Shown in pieces: positions 1-12,572 of a stretch of DNA of 64,000 nucleotides. The notes beneath the pieces are model-generated. The model was not told where the DNA came from. It searched no databases and saw only the letters and a program-made list of their open reading frames with translations. The stretch lies in NCBI RefSeq assembly GCF_964204865.1, contig NC_135255.1:6539135-6603134 (forward strand), in the 5' to 3' direction. The position numbers were made by a program, and so were the translations under genes. This DNA comes from Styela clava. Taxonomy: Eukaryota > Chordata > Ascidiacea > Stolidobranchia > Styelidae. Every line of letters begins with the position of its first letter. Position 1 is the first letter of the stretch.

Positions 1-507
1 TAAAACCCGAAAAATAGTACCTCATAATTCATAAAGTAACTGTGGTAGCTGCATGTACAGAATTAAATAATACTCTATTAATTTCTAATGTTCTAGAAAT
101 TAATTTGAATATTTATGTGTTCTACAATAGACCTGATGGTTAAGACTAAGAAGTTAGCATGGGGGTCCTATTAATGTATAGCAGGGGGGGTGTTCAACCT
201 GCGGTCCGCAGGAAAATGCTATTCTCAAGAAAAAATTGTGCGCCCCGTGGAGAAGTGCCAATTTTGAATGATGTCGAGTTTTTAATTTGGTAATTCCAAT
301 CGCTTTGTGTTGTGAAGTCTATACCTGATTTCAATTTGTTATCTATGCCTATGACATCACAGTGCCCCTGATGTATGGTATACCAATGTAGCCAGTGAGG
401 GATTGCAGATTCAAACCCCGTTTCCTACCACCTACATCCAGACTGATATAAATCAGACTATACTGAACCAGCATTCGATTAAAAGTGTTATAAATAATTG
501 AATTCAG
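1..507. other. Intron of the BMP2K-like gene with repeat fragments
   Basis: No exon is visible. Near 183 there is a hAT-like left end (CAGGGGGGGTGTTCAACC, followed by GCGGTCCGC), but I find no partner end. Around 390-435 a tRNA-like B-box (GATTCAAACCCC) is followed by CCTACCACC. The same layout appears near 5264 and 9674, so this may be one copy of a tRNA-derived SINE family. Confidence 0.35.
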
Positions 508-3500
508 GTACCAGTAGCAACAGTCTAACACCAGATATAGAAGTTTGGAATCCTTTCGATGGCGATAATTTTACGCAAAATGTTGGAGAAGGCCAAGTTG
601 ATGCTGACAAAGAATTTGACGAATTTTTGACAATAAGAAACACTGAACCAGGTTGGGGAAATTTCACTAATTGTGACATTTTGGCTCCGGATGACTTGGC
701 TTTTTTTAGCCAAATTTTGCAGCCGCATACTATTTATAGGCTCTTGACTCTATGACTTTGGATCAATTGATCTCATATTTTCAGTTCTTGGAGATAGAAA
801 TAGTCACTAGAAAGCTATTACGTTTTGTTTTCGACTTTCTTCTGTATCCTAAATCCTAATAGATATTTTACCACAAAATTTGATGGTTTATATAAGCCAC
901 AGGCTCACCTTAATATTCAGCATTCTTAATGATTTGAATTAATTTTTATTTTTCATAATCCAGACAAAGCAAAATTTTGTTAGAATTGTGATATGTAGTA
1001 TCAAAACAATTCACTTGGTGATTATTACTGGTCATCAGATGAGAAACCTTGTTTGGCCATAAGGATGGCTGTTTTGGTCAAGGCAAGATTTCTTTAAGGC
1101 AATTCTGTATAATTTACTATTCTAGGATAATATAGAATACGAACGGAAAATTGAATTTGAAATATCAAGTCCTTTTCTTTTATAATCAGAATGATTTAGT
1201 AAATGCGTTATTGGGAACTGTGAATTTTTTGCAGGAAATTGTGATGATGTTCAGAAAGATTTGTTCGGTGCAAAACCATTTCAAGCTGGTAAGTATTACC
1301 CCAGTTAATAACGTTTTGGTAATGTGGTTTTTCATTCAAACTTGAAAGTTATAGTCGCTGTGTGGAGTTGGAATTTGTGAACATTGGAGTAGTACAGTGC
1401 GACTCAAACTAAACATAACGCATGAAATTCTTAATTACTTCTATGATATGGAAGAAAATTTATTTAAAATTTTAGCACTTGAACTTCTGTTTGTGTATGA
1501 TTGTACCCAAAGGTTTGAGTAATCTGGGACGTTTTGCACAATTATGTTCTCTCTAAGTCTAGAATATGTTCCAAATGACCTGGGTTCTGATTTATTTTTA
1601 GGTAATCCTGTTGTTTTAAATCCCCTTGACTTGAAATCGCAGAATAAAAAAAAGTAAATCTCATTAGGTGGTGAATTTGAAATGATAAGTGATTTTTATA
1701 TGATTTAATCTACAGCCTAGTGTGGGCTATAGATAGAGCAGGCCGTTGAGGCCTGGTCCATCTATGGACCACAGTAGGCAAAGCGGGTTTAATACCTCCA
1801 TACCCTTAGTTTTGCGTATTTTCAGACTTACAAAACCTCATTCCGCAAGAAAACAATGCGGAAAGACAGGTTAGAACAGGAATGGCAGGTTTACGAAGGT
1901 ACGATATCAGCATGATCAGGCAGTGATGTAACGTTTTTCTCCTCCGCTTGGATAATTTTCTTTCTTTTTTTTTCGTTGCTGACAATTTGTTTAGTTCTGT
2001 TGCGTAGCTTGTGCTTTCTTCGTTTTGATTTCAATCTGCTTTCTATTCATTCATTTGTTCCAACCACTGGTTATTAATTTCCAGTTCTTTTTTCATATTT
2101 TCAGCGAAAATCGTTCTTTTTGTTCATTTCATATAATCTTGAAATTTATTTTTCTTTATTCATTTAGAACAGGGGTAGGCAATTACTTTCACTGGGCAAA
2201 GGCTCAAAACTCATATGAAAAACTAAGATTAAATAAAAGTTTATTTACAAAAGCTACATTTTTAAAATTGTTATTTTGGATCTTGTTTAAAGAGTAATGC
2301 ATATTCAAAAAATACTTTTTTCAAAATTTCACGGAAATTTTTTTTTAAAATGTGAAATCATTTTTAATTGTACTAAATTCTGAGAGCATTCAAAATGTTG
2401 CTTCAAATGAAAATGAAAATTGGTTTTCAAATTCGGCAACTTATATAGAAGTAAACAGAGGGTTTATGTATTCTAATGCTTTGTTCAATTAACTTAGTTT
2501 GATGTTTTCTTTTATAGATGCACTTTTCGTTTTGTTTTATCACAATTTTCACAGCACCGCACGCAATTAAAAATACCTTTAACCTCAATTTCTTACTATG
2601 TAATCGAAGCGTGTCTATGTATAGTGTGTTTCAATTAGATGGTGGTTTTGATAAATTTTAGCATCAAAATTTGTTTGATGTGCTTGTTTGTATTTAAAAT
2701 TTCACCATTATTTTGTTTTTGTGTGACTTGATGGCATTGTTCCTCTTTCACAAAGTTTTAAAACCTGTGAAAGAGATGCTAGTTTTTATATTGATTTTTT
2801 ACTGCTTTTTTGAGGTTATTCACATACTGTATTTACTTTTAAAAAAGTCTTCAGTCAAGTACCTTCTAGTCTGTTTCAGCATTTATAGCATGTAAATGAT
2901 CCATCAGGAATATTTAACAAAGAGTTAAAATATTATTCATCGAATGTATTACTCTGTTTTTCTACCACTTCACCTTTTCCTTTAATTCTTTTGTTGCGAT
3001 TCATAGTTTTTAGTAGAGTAAGCTAGTGTGAGCATTACAAGTTTAGATTAGAGTATTTGAATTGTTAGAAATTAGCTTTAGCAAATACAGAAGTAGTTCT
3101 CAGCTCTAGTTATTTTTCAAAATTTTCTAGTACCTGTATTGAGGTCTATTTTCACTAAATAATATTAGTCGCTAAGAATGTATATAGAGATTGTGAAATC
3201 CGAATTTGCATTTATTAATTGATGTTCAGAAACTGTACTATAGAAATTCCGTCATTAAAAAGTTTTCATCAAAAATTTAGATGAAATTTGATCCTAACCC
3301 CATTCTAATGCTTTTCTGAATTAATTCATATTTTTTAGACTTTCAGGATTTTTCTCGAACAAAATTTCCATACCTTAGAAGCTATTAAAAATATAAAAAA
3401 CTACTATTAACTATAAAAGTTAATTAGGTGTAGTTGTCCTCAGCCGAGAATAGTATTTACAGCATAATATGCTTAACATATTTTATGATGTAAAAAAATA

Positions 3501-6500
3501 CAAATTGAGAATTGAAGACCTCTTGTAACGTACTTAGGATGAGTCTGTTGTGTGATACTGAAAATCAACCGTGGGAAATATACCTTTAGAACCGGATTTT
3601 AGTGTGTCCAAATTTTAAGATTTAAAAGAGTAATTAATACTTTTGAAATATATATTTTATATATTTAAATTTCATTTTTGTATTTGTGAATTTATGGCTT
3701 TTTTAAACAATTGGAATCTGTATTATTGATCATTTATAAAAAATTAATTTGTTCTTACTCTCTACCCTAGGTAACAAACACCTCCCAACTCATGTCGAAG
3801 AACCAACCGGAAGCGACGAACTAATAGAAAATACGAACAATTCAAACTTTGTTACTAAAGACATTGATAATAATTTACAAAACACTGTTAATGTGAATGT
3901 AGAAGAAGACAATTTTATTAAATCATTGAACGATAGCGTTCAAAGTGATGACAGCTTTGGACAGATACGTATCGAGAAAGGGACTGTAGTCCCTGAACAT
4001 AGTTTTACTATTGATGGTTTTGGAAACGAGGGTGCTGATAGTGGAAAATCAGCTCCGGTGATGTCAACAACTAATATTAAAGGATATAGGGTGTTTGGTG
4101 TTGTTGGATTTTCAGATGACCAGAGATCTAGTGCAGATGGATCAGAAAGTAAGATTGGATTTATATTTTATTTGTTCGGACAAATTACCATTCGAAAAAA
4201 TTTAGTGCCAAAAGTTTTTCCCAAGAACTTTTAATCGGGCCTAATATAGTTTAGAACCACAAGTACTTCCAGTGGGTGTAGCTTAACGAATTTTGCATAT
4301 GTTATTCCTAACTCCCACCTGACTATGTCATGCAAAAATCATGTCACAATCAAATCATAGAGCTTGTCGAAGTGTAGCTACGATCGCCCGAAATGACATC
4401 TGCAACGCCGATAACAAACTCACCAATGTCAGCAATCTCTCTCATATTAGAATCGTTGCAATGAGAGAATTAGCTTGCTCGATTCCCGGTGATTACCTGC
4501 TCGTTTTGGACGGTATTCTGTATTCTTTGGAGGAGGGACTTATTTTGCCGCAGTGATGTCGTAATGACGTAATTTTTTGATGAGGTAGACGTAGTCAGGT
4601 GGGGGTTAGGAATGACGTATGCAAAAATTGTTGAGTCAGGTCAACTAGATGTGCCACGTGGTACTGAACTATACCAGACCCTTTTAATCATGTGGAATTA
4701 CCTCTTAAAACTGACATGAACTGCTTTAAGTCTCTCGTTATTTGGCATTTACTATTGCAAAATTTAACACTATAATTCGTTATAGTCTCAGTAGCTCTTG
4801 GCACTTTAGTGGTTATCAACAATAAGAAATCAATCTTCTTCATTTCTCAGTGAATGCACATGCTTTGAGAAATTCTCCTTATATAGGAAAAAATATGTAG
4901 ATGTAGTGTTTTCAGAATTCTTGAATTTATACAGTTTTTGTCATCTGTTTTTGCACCTCTGGATAAGGCTCTGCAAAAAAACTAATAATATGTAATGAGT
5001 TTCCATTTTGAGGACAGGAAGATTCGGCATTGCTTAGGTAATTTATTACACCCTGGGTGAGTGAGGTGTTCAACATGAGATTGTACCCAATGTCTTTGCC
5101 TTCGACCATACTTGAGTTTGATTCTCACAATTGTTCCCATATACATAGCTTATCCAGTTTGAGAAAGATGAGACACTGGTATTTTTACTCATATGGTGGA
5201 AAGAATTAGTTTGTTTTCAAATTTATTGGAACTCTGGTTTAGTTTTGGATTCTTAGAAACACAGGTTCGAATCCAATGCCCGCCACCTCATGCCAGTTAA
5301 GTTTATGAAGAAAACGCCATTCAAGCAATTCAAGGTAAATATTAAAAAAGACTTTATTTTTAATCATTACAGAAGGATATCCTCAAGTTAGGGATTCAGA
5401 ATCTTCTTTCTCATCATCTGAAGATGATGAGGAACATCATCATAGAAATGAAGAAGAGGAAGCATTGGGAAGCAAACCTCTTATCATGGAGGATGATGAG
5501 GATGAGGTTGATCATCCTGGAGAGAGTCTTCACGATACTGGTAAGAAGAAATTAATTTTGTCTCACTCCGAACAAGGCCTTGTAGCAGTGGTTCTGAACC
5601 TTTTTTCTGAATTTCCCACTTTCGATTTAGAGAGGGTTTTCATTCCCTACTTACTAAAGCCTCCAATAAAATTTGGTAGGTTTCTGTTTAATCGAGTGTA
5701 TAAATCAAGTTGCGATGCACTGGTTTCATTAACTGCCCATAGTGTTGCGCCTCCATGATTATATACTTCTACGCAACAACACGTTCACACAAAGTTTTTT
5801 ACAAAATTTAAGCACCATGGGTGTCTTTCTTTGCCTAGTGTTATTATGATTTTCATTGTGTAACAATATTCATTCGTGGTGTTTACTGCGTGTAATTTTC
5901 TACAAGTTTGTTAATTTTCCCCACTAGTAACGCCTCAATTCTCCACAAGTGGGGAATTACCCACCGGTTGGGAATATCTGACTTCTACAATCAGCCACTG
6001 ATATCTAATGATACGTAAGTAGCTACAACTATTTAGAAAGGATTGAAATCTTTTCGTTTAGTAGGCAATTCCTACTCAGTTTATTACTCACTGAGAGAGG
6101 TGGTGGATTGTAATAATGTTTATATGTAATTTATATAATATTACCGGTATCTTCAATTTTGATTTACTCGCTGTGTGAATTCTACTGATAATTGTGTTTT
6201 ATTCATATTTTCGTACATACAAAAAAAGCATTACTATTCTAAAATCCTGTGGCAATCTTGAGGACATAGAATGTATGGTAAACTGCCCGATCATGATTAA
6301 TTTTTGATTCGTATTTTCGACCTTATGAAAAATTTAAGCATTATTACTCTGAAATACCACGGTCATCTGTGGACAGAAAACGTGTGGTAAAATATGGAAA
6401 TAGAATTTATATAAGGAACAAATTATGAACGAATTCATGATTTTGATGTATGAGTGCCTTATTTTCTTAATCTAACAGATGAATTTGGACTTACACCCTT

Positions 6501-9004
6501 CAACTCTCATAAGTCCCCGATAAGTCACATAAATAGAAAACCACGTACCAGTTCCATCGGGTCTGAAGTCTTTTCAAACGCACCATTCACCAACACTCCT
6601 AACCCCGTAGGCGAGGATTTATTTGGATGTACACCTTTCAATGTTGCTGCTGTTCCTTCTGTACATATGATGGCAAATTTGCCGGAAGAAGATGCCCATA
6701 CTAGTACGGATGTCAATCCTTTTGATAACGCACCCTTTACTGCTCCTGCTGTTTCGCCGCCTCGTCCTAGTACCGACCCCAACAAAGATGCTTTTGGAGC
6801 TGCACCTTTTACAGTGAGTGTTTGTAATTATGCTCGGTGTTATTAATTTTTATATATTTTTAGGCTCTTGTTCCTACTTTTTGATTATATAGTTTTTTGA
6901 CTGGGTTAGCAGTAACATAATAGTACATAATAGTAACTCTCAAGATCGAATCTTCGGAGAGTATATAGAGGTGCGATTTAACATGCGCCAATCACTGAGC
7001 CTTACTAGTAAGCGACGAAGGTGTATCCTAGAAGACTGAAGCTTGGTATTGTACCTTCCTATTTTGCTATCCAGTCTTTAATGACATCGGTGATCTTTGG
7101 CCTATCTTATATATTAGCAGCATTGTCATTATTTGATTATCAATCTTACAGCCAGAACCTGTGAAAATGGAATCGTCGTCAGATCAGTCTCAAACTGATA
7201 CTGGAACGAAACTCAATCTTCATTTTACTCATCTTCAACAAAATCGCAAGGCAGCAATTAGGAAGAAAACTCCAGGAAGACAAGTGATAAGCTCTGGTGC
7301 GAGGAAAAATAATTCACCAAGAGGTTGGTTGAAAAATTAAGTGGTTTTATGTTTAAGATTAATTTTTCAATCGCCTTTTTAATGCTTCATTTTCGTTGTA
7401 GGTTTTGTGGTCCGATTTAATGAATTTTATTATTATTCCGTCAATATGAGTTGTTTAGAATGTTCTTGGTCAAAAATGAGCTCCTGAGCTCTTTGTATTT
7501 TGTTTGTTTGCGTCCACATTTGCTGCATCATAGAAAATGAAATCTGTGATTGTTTTTTTTTTTTAAAACAGCCTTCATTATATAGATTTATATACATTCC
7601 AATCAATATCACAGTTCTCCATCTTCTACTCATTTTCAGTTTGTGAGATATGGATATGATTTCATTTCATTCAATGTTTGCTCTGAACAATCAGCCACTG
7701 ATATGTTAAGTATATGATGGGATAGGGTTTCCATATTCGGGTTTTTATAGCATCGAATATCCACTCTAGTAACGTAGCACTTTTGACCAAAATTTTCCGG
7801 TCGACTACCGTATTGTTCGAGTATCAATTCATTCGACTGCCGAAATATCACTGTATTCTTGTTTTTAATTGTTTTCCATTACTTATTTCTATCAGCCTCG
7901 TTTAAAAATGCTTAACGGTCAGTGATAAATTAATTTAATTACAGTTAATTTACTTCAAATTACGTAATCATCACACCTGATGCAGGGGACCCAAAAAATA
8001 GAATTCTTAAATTTTCTAATTACTTCTACGAAAATGAAAATACTCACTCGAACTTCTATTTGTGTGTATGATGGTACCCGAAAGTTTCAGTAATGTAAGA
8101 CGCTTTTCACAAAAGTTATGTTCTATCTGGAATACATTCTGAATCGAATGACCTGGCTTTCATTTTTTAGGGATTCACCCTGTACCTAGTGAAGGCCTAT
8201 TTCTTGTGACTCGCAGAGAACGACCCAAATGAGGGCTAATTTTGAAACACTAAACAGTCCATCGTACCAATTTGTTTAAATGAACTAAACCAAATACTTT
8301 TTGAATTCACAGATCGAAGCAATAGCAAAGGATCTGGGATGAGGACGCGTGTGAAAGCTTCAAGAAGCAGTAGCAATAGTAGTAGTGGAAGTGGTAGAAG
8401 GGGGTCACATCATCACAATGGGAGCAGCAGCCCCAACATGAGCCCCGTTGTTGGTGCAGATGAGGGTAAGAAGCGAATGAGGAAAAAACCTGTGCCAAAG
8501 TAAGTCTGCAATATATAAGATTTAGTTTATTCCATTGTTTTGGAATTAGTTAGTTGAATAGTTAGTTTCTGAAGACACTTTTCTATTTGCAGATTTTGAG
8601 ACAAAAGGACGAACGTTGAAATTTTGAAAAAAATTCACATTTTGAAAATTAAGGACAAATAAATGCTCTCTAAACTAGTTTTATTATCGAAGTAACATTC
8701 ACCAAAGTAGAGGAGTTTTAAAGTCAAGAATATACATTTCCTCATTTTTCCAAAACAGTGTTTTATTTTCAAATTTCATCTTTTTTTATTAACATTTAAT
8801 GCTTTTTTTTTTTAATTTAGACCAAGACACCACCACACCAGTGATAATAAATCCAGCTCGGCTTCTGATGCATTTGGTGATACACCATTTATGCCAATGA
8901 CGAATAAAGAAATGTCTCCTCAATCTGATAACTCCGCAAAAACATTTCCACAACCAGGGTTGGATGCTTTTGGAGCAGCTCCTTTTAACACAAAAAATTC
9001 CTAG
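508..9004 (+). CDS. BMP2K: BMP2K/AAK1-family kinase, C-terminal adaptor-binding tail (5' end outside window)
   Basis: Exons: 508-651, 1235-1288, 3771-4148, 5373-5540, 6479-6813, 7152-7323, 8313-8499, 8821-9004 (TAG). All junctions are GT-AG and every phase agrees (1,1,1,1,0,1,2), giving about 540 residues. The tail holds a series of short motifs of the form x-x-F-x-x-x-P-F: WNPFDGDNF, DLFGAKPF, DEFGLTPF, EVFSNAPF, EDLFGCTPF, NPFDNAPF, DAFGAAPF, DAFGDTPF and a final LDAFGAAPF seven residues before the stop. Vertebrate BMP2K has the same design: a WNPF block, an acidic GxxPLIMEDDEDE stretch (here in exon 4), a basic Ser-rich stretch and a terminal DPFGAAPF. Such tails in this family bind clathrin adaptors such as AP-2, so the protein probably acts in endocytosis. 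The kinase domain is not in the window. An invertebrate genome may have one co-orthologue of AAK1 and BMP2K, so the exact symbol is less certain than the family. Confidence 0.87.
1410..1610 (+). repeat. Dispersed intronic repeat, copy 1
   Basis: About 200 bases that align by eye with 7985-8180 in another intron of the same gene. Shared landmarks are an AATTACTTCTA block, ACTTGAACTTCTGTTTGTGT versus ACTCGAACTTCTATTTGTGT, then TTATGTTCT and AATGACCTGG. It is a decayed mobile element; this copy has lost clear ends. Confidence 0.6.
1716..1778. repeat. Imperfect 29-bp-stem hairpin in intron
   Basis: The left arm CCTAGTGTGGGCTATAGATA (continuing to GGCC) pairs with the right arm that ends in GACCACAGTAGG. 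About 24 of 29 positions match around a 5-base loop (GTTGA). It could be a small MITE or an inverted-repeat transcript; the sequence alone does not decide. Confidence 0.5.
4237..4681. mobile_element. Long-TIR MITE with 8-bp target duplication
   Basis: The 445-bp element is flanked by perfect direct repeats TTTTAATC (4229-4236 and 4682-4689). It begins GGGCCTAATATAG and ends as the inverse of GGGTCTGGTATAG. The inverted similarity runs some 90 bases inward; its inner half (TTCCTAAC.CCCACCTGACTA) is nearly perfect. It lies in the intron after the third visible exon of the BMP2K-like gene and has no credible ORF. An 8-bp TSD with long GGG-starting TIRs suits a Mutator-like or Merlin-like family better than hAT; I cannot assign the superfamily. 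Confidence 0.8.
5240..5310 (+). repeat. tRNA-derived SINE-like fragment
   Basis: A perfect RNA polymerase III B-box, GGTTCGAATCC, lies at 5264-5274. It is preceded by an A-box-like TGGTTTAGTTTTGG and followed by GCCCGCCACCTCATGCC. Similar B-box plus CCACC arrangements occur near 410 and 9674. It is too diverged to be a functional tRNA. Confidence 0.4.
5586..5980. mobile_element. hAT-type MITE (degraded)
   Basis: The left end CAGTGGTTCTGAACC continues to AATTTCCCACTT. The right end reads inverted as CAGATATTCCCAACC and continues to AATTCCCCACTT. Flanking octamers CCTTGTAG and ACTTCTAC match at 5 of 8, consistent with an old hAT target duplication. It lies in the intron between 5541 and 6478. 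Confidence 0.6.
7985..8180 (+). mobile_element. Dispersed intronic repeat, copy 2 (MITE-like)
   Basis: Second copy of the repeat at 1410-1610. Its ends read CAGGGGACCC and, inverted, ACAGGGTGAATCCC; flanking ACCTGATG and ACCTAGTG agree at 6 of 8. This suggests a short hAT-like element. Confidence 0.5.
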
Positions 9005-9472
9005 CCAATATTATTTTTGTTGTTGATCATTTTTATCTCTCGTCAAAAAAAAAGGATTCCATGCTTTCACTGGATTTATAATACAATCAAATTCATAGTT
9101 ATCATTAATTTAGTTAACAGCACCCTATTGTTTATTCCATGTGCAAATTTCAAATAATGTAGTTCCTCAACTTTTTTGTGAGATTCGTTGTTGAGACATT
9201 CTGTCTGTTTCAAATGTTACGCTCGACGATTTAAATTTTTTTTATATTGAGTCGCTTTTTAAGGAGGTACCCCAGTCGTAATTTCCTTTCAACTTATCTT
9301 CAGGCTTGCATACGAAAACATGGGTAAAATATCATCCGTTTAGAGTTGTACATCTAGCCCCACAGTCAAAAATTCGCTTATTTTATGGTGTTTCAATGCA
9401 TCATGGCATTGTTTTCATCTTCAATCTCTACGAAAAGTGTATATACTTGCAAATTATAACATACCTAACCAT

Positions 9473-9478
9473 AATAAA
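9473..9478 (+). terminator. Possible polyadenylation signal of the BMP2K-like gene
   Basis: AATAAA 469 bases after the stop codon, the first canonical hexamer I see downstream in this strand. No transcript data support it. Confidence 0.3.
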
Positions 9479-11037
9479 TTGTTGTTTACAATGCTGTATA
9501 ATTATCAGATCAATCCATTTTTATCTTTTCTTATCTAATTCGTTCTGAATTTCTTTGTTCCTTTAAAAGTTGATGTTCTGTTGCTACGTTTTTGCATGCT
9601 TTTCCTATAGTTATTTTGGAATAAGATATGCCGTTGACATAAACAACACCGTATAGCATTGTTGCAGTTGAAGATGTCTGGTTCAAACCCTATGGCCACC
9701 ACTGCATGGTGGTCGTAATAAGGTGAGTAGCCAACATCGAATTAGAAATATTCTGGTTTTTACAAATATCGGCATTAGCATTAGTGGCTGCATGTTCAAC
9801 ATCTTTTTCTGAGAGAAGTAAAAACGCTTCTTGTGGAATTTAAAATTATTTTGTAATTGATTTGTTATGCTATGAATAAAGAAAAGGAAATAATCCACAT
9901 TGAAATTACATTCAAACCTAATTCTCGTCGCTTTTGCTTATGACATGATGTGCTTTGTTGTCTCTTCATCAACTTGCTCAATTGCAAGCTTTACAAAAAA
10001 ACATCGCTGTTGTTTTTAGTTTCTTAAGGTTTTTTCATATTTTTGTTGGATTCTGAGTTCTAATTGCAAATATATTACTAACACAATATTCGCACATATT
10101 GAAATATACTCATCATGTGAAGCACATATATTATCTGTCTATAATATCGCTCAATGATGTGTTGCCGTCACATTTTTTTTCATTTGTTCCTCATTAGCTA
10201 TCTCACATATATAATTTGTTTGTTATTTAGTAATGCCAAAATATGCGATATTACCACTAGTGTCATTTATAGTTTGTCAAAATAAGTTTGAAATTCAAAT
10301 GAATTGGGTATACAATGCCAAACCAGAAAGATTCTGGCTTTTCCGAAAGTAGGAGCTCTACATATAAGAAGATTCTTGTATAGAGCCTTATTCTGAGTGA
10401 AGACAGGACAAAAAGTAAAAATATTTGCCACGATTTGAAAAATTTTCGATTATTTCACAACAAAATTGAAATGTTTTTCTGTTCACTTAGTAAAATTTGG
10501 CATACGTCCTAATTGTGCATATTGAGGCTTGCCTATTGATGCACCTATGCTATTATCAGAGTAGATTCTTTGTATACATATCTGTGCCATTTTCCTTTAT
10601 TTCTGCTTTATTTTATGTATTAACTGTATGTATGTATGTTATTGTCATTACTATTCCAGCGTTAACTTTCTTGAACAGAGTTCAGTTATTAAATTGAATT
10701 TTTAATCTAATAACTGCTTAGCAATCTCCGCCTGAACTATTCATTCCTGTTTTTTCTTGTACACTACTGGCTGGCTAGTAAGGATGCTAAGTATGACTAC
10801 TTACAAGTATTCGATTCTTATCCGATTCCTAAAATTTTAATTCCGATTCTCGATTCCTCGACTTAGCTTGCCGGAAAAAACATACCCACTTGAACAATAC
10901 TATATGAATTCGAAAAAGAGAGCGACGTTTAAATATATCAACGGTGAGCAAACCGCGGCTCGCGAGAGTTTTTATGCTCTTCTCGCTATCATTACTTATT
11001 ATCAAAATTCAACTAAGAAACTGTAGTGTAGCAGTTG
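9479..11037. other. Intergenic region
   Basis: No gene recognised. It has a SINE-like B-box (GGTTCAAACCC) near 9680, and a stretch at about 10560-10720 that recurs in inverted orientation at about 19520-19660. Confidence 0.6.
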
Positions 11038-11422
11038 TTACTTATCGATCTTAAGATCGGTAAGTATATTGATAGGTATTTGTCTGTATGTATGTCTGTC
11101 TGTCTGTTAGATGCACGCGATATCTCACGAAAGCGAGATTGCATCTGCTCCAGATTTTGCATGTGCATTCATCTTATCTCGGACCAGATTCCTATTGATT
11201 TTGGGCGAATTATGTCGTATAATTAGCGAGTTATCAATCAATTATTGATTAAGTGATCTAGATTTTTGTAAAGCGAGAGAATTTTGAGACCCGCCGAGTG
11301 TGTGTGTGTGCGATGCGCAGTGCGCAAGTTACACGAGCGGATGAATCGAAACTGCAGTTTCTGTTTTGGGGGATCCCCTAACTATCGATCGATAAGTATT
11401 CGGTTTCCAACCGATATTCTAG
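11038..11422 (+). mobile_element. Helentron-like non-autonomous element (HINE-type), copy 1
   Basis: It begins with a palindromic ACTTATCGATCTTAAGATCG block, then a GTCTGTCTGTCT microsatellite, a conserved core (ACGCGATATCTCACGAAAGC, then GTCGTATAATTAGCGAG). It ends with TCGATCGATAAGT, a short hairpin and the terminus ATTCTAG before a run of T. An inverted subterminal ACTTATCGATC, a GTCT microsatellite, a 3' hairpin and a flanking T are the hallmarks of DINE-1/Helentron-associated elements. Family assignment is inference; membership in one repeat family with the five other copies is directly visible. Confidence 0.65.
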
Positions 11423-12564
11423 TTTTTAATTCAATAATAACTAAGACAAATTATGTTTTAGTATGAAAATCGTTGTGGCGTGGAATTTTAAATCAGTCAA
11501 GCGACAAAATTTACGTCACAATGGTCAATGTGTGCTGCTGCGTGCTGTTGTTAGTCTCAGTTACAGTGCGATATGTCTTCAAGTGAGAAGCGAAAATACG
11601 AATATGAGAATACTGAATACGCATTCATTAGCCCACAAATTAACCTTTGTGTTTAATCTCTTGTAAGCTGCTAATTCAAAATAAAGTCGGCAATGTTGAA
11701 CGGCAATATGAAACGAATTACAAAAAATTCGTACGAGGCTACCTACCCTCGTAAATCAGCTGTACGGAAATGACTTTAAATCATTACTAAAAAGACGGCA
11801 GAAATTTGTGATATCATTTGGCAAAGAATCCAATGCATCAACTGAAGCTAGTTTTGTTATATCATGGAATGTTGCTCGTGCTAAACGCACATACTCCGAC
11901 TGTGATTATGTGGGGGGAAAATATTGCTGATGTTGTCGCATTCAATAGTCCAAACGCCGGTATTAGTATCCATGTAAGAATCACAATGCAAAATGTTTTA
12001 ATTAGCCCTAATATTAATAATTTTAAAAATTATGCGGCTCTTATACTGAAAAATTTTGCCCACTCCTGAAATTCATGGGCACGAGGACCAAAACTATAAG
12101 TAGTAGCCTATAGGTAATAAAATCTGTCACAGTGGAGAAAATCGCACACAAAAAAGTATCCCACAGAAGCCACAAGCCCGAAAATTGACATTCTCCTGCG
12201 TAAAAATTAAAAAAAATCTCTACCACAACATGAACAACGCTCCGTTTTCACACAGATATATGTATGTCACAGTAAATCTGGTACTAGCTGATTATGCAAC
12301 AAATAATATGGCAATAAACTATTAGAGGCATATTATGCACTGCAGACCAAAGAATCGATTTTAGGTTTTGATGTTTTATTGAGAAGGTATTGAAATTTCA
12401 AATGTATGGTCAAATGTACTTCATCATTATTGCGAATATATCTCCATGAATAACAGTCTATATATATATACCAAACCTATCACGAATGAACTGCACCAGA
12501 CGAAAAATCAATCGTGTGTTCAGAGTTTCGCTGGCAAAGATTACTTTCAAACACAATTAGTATA
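11423..12564. other. Intergenic region without recognised gene
   Basis: Short open frames only, none with splice or family support. Confidence 0.5.
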
Positions 12565-12572
12565 CTATAGAT

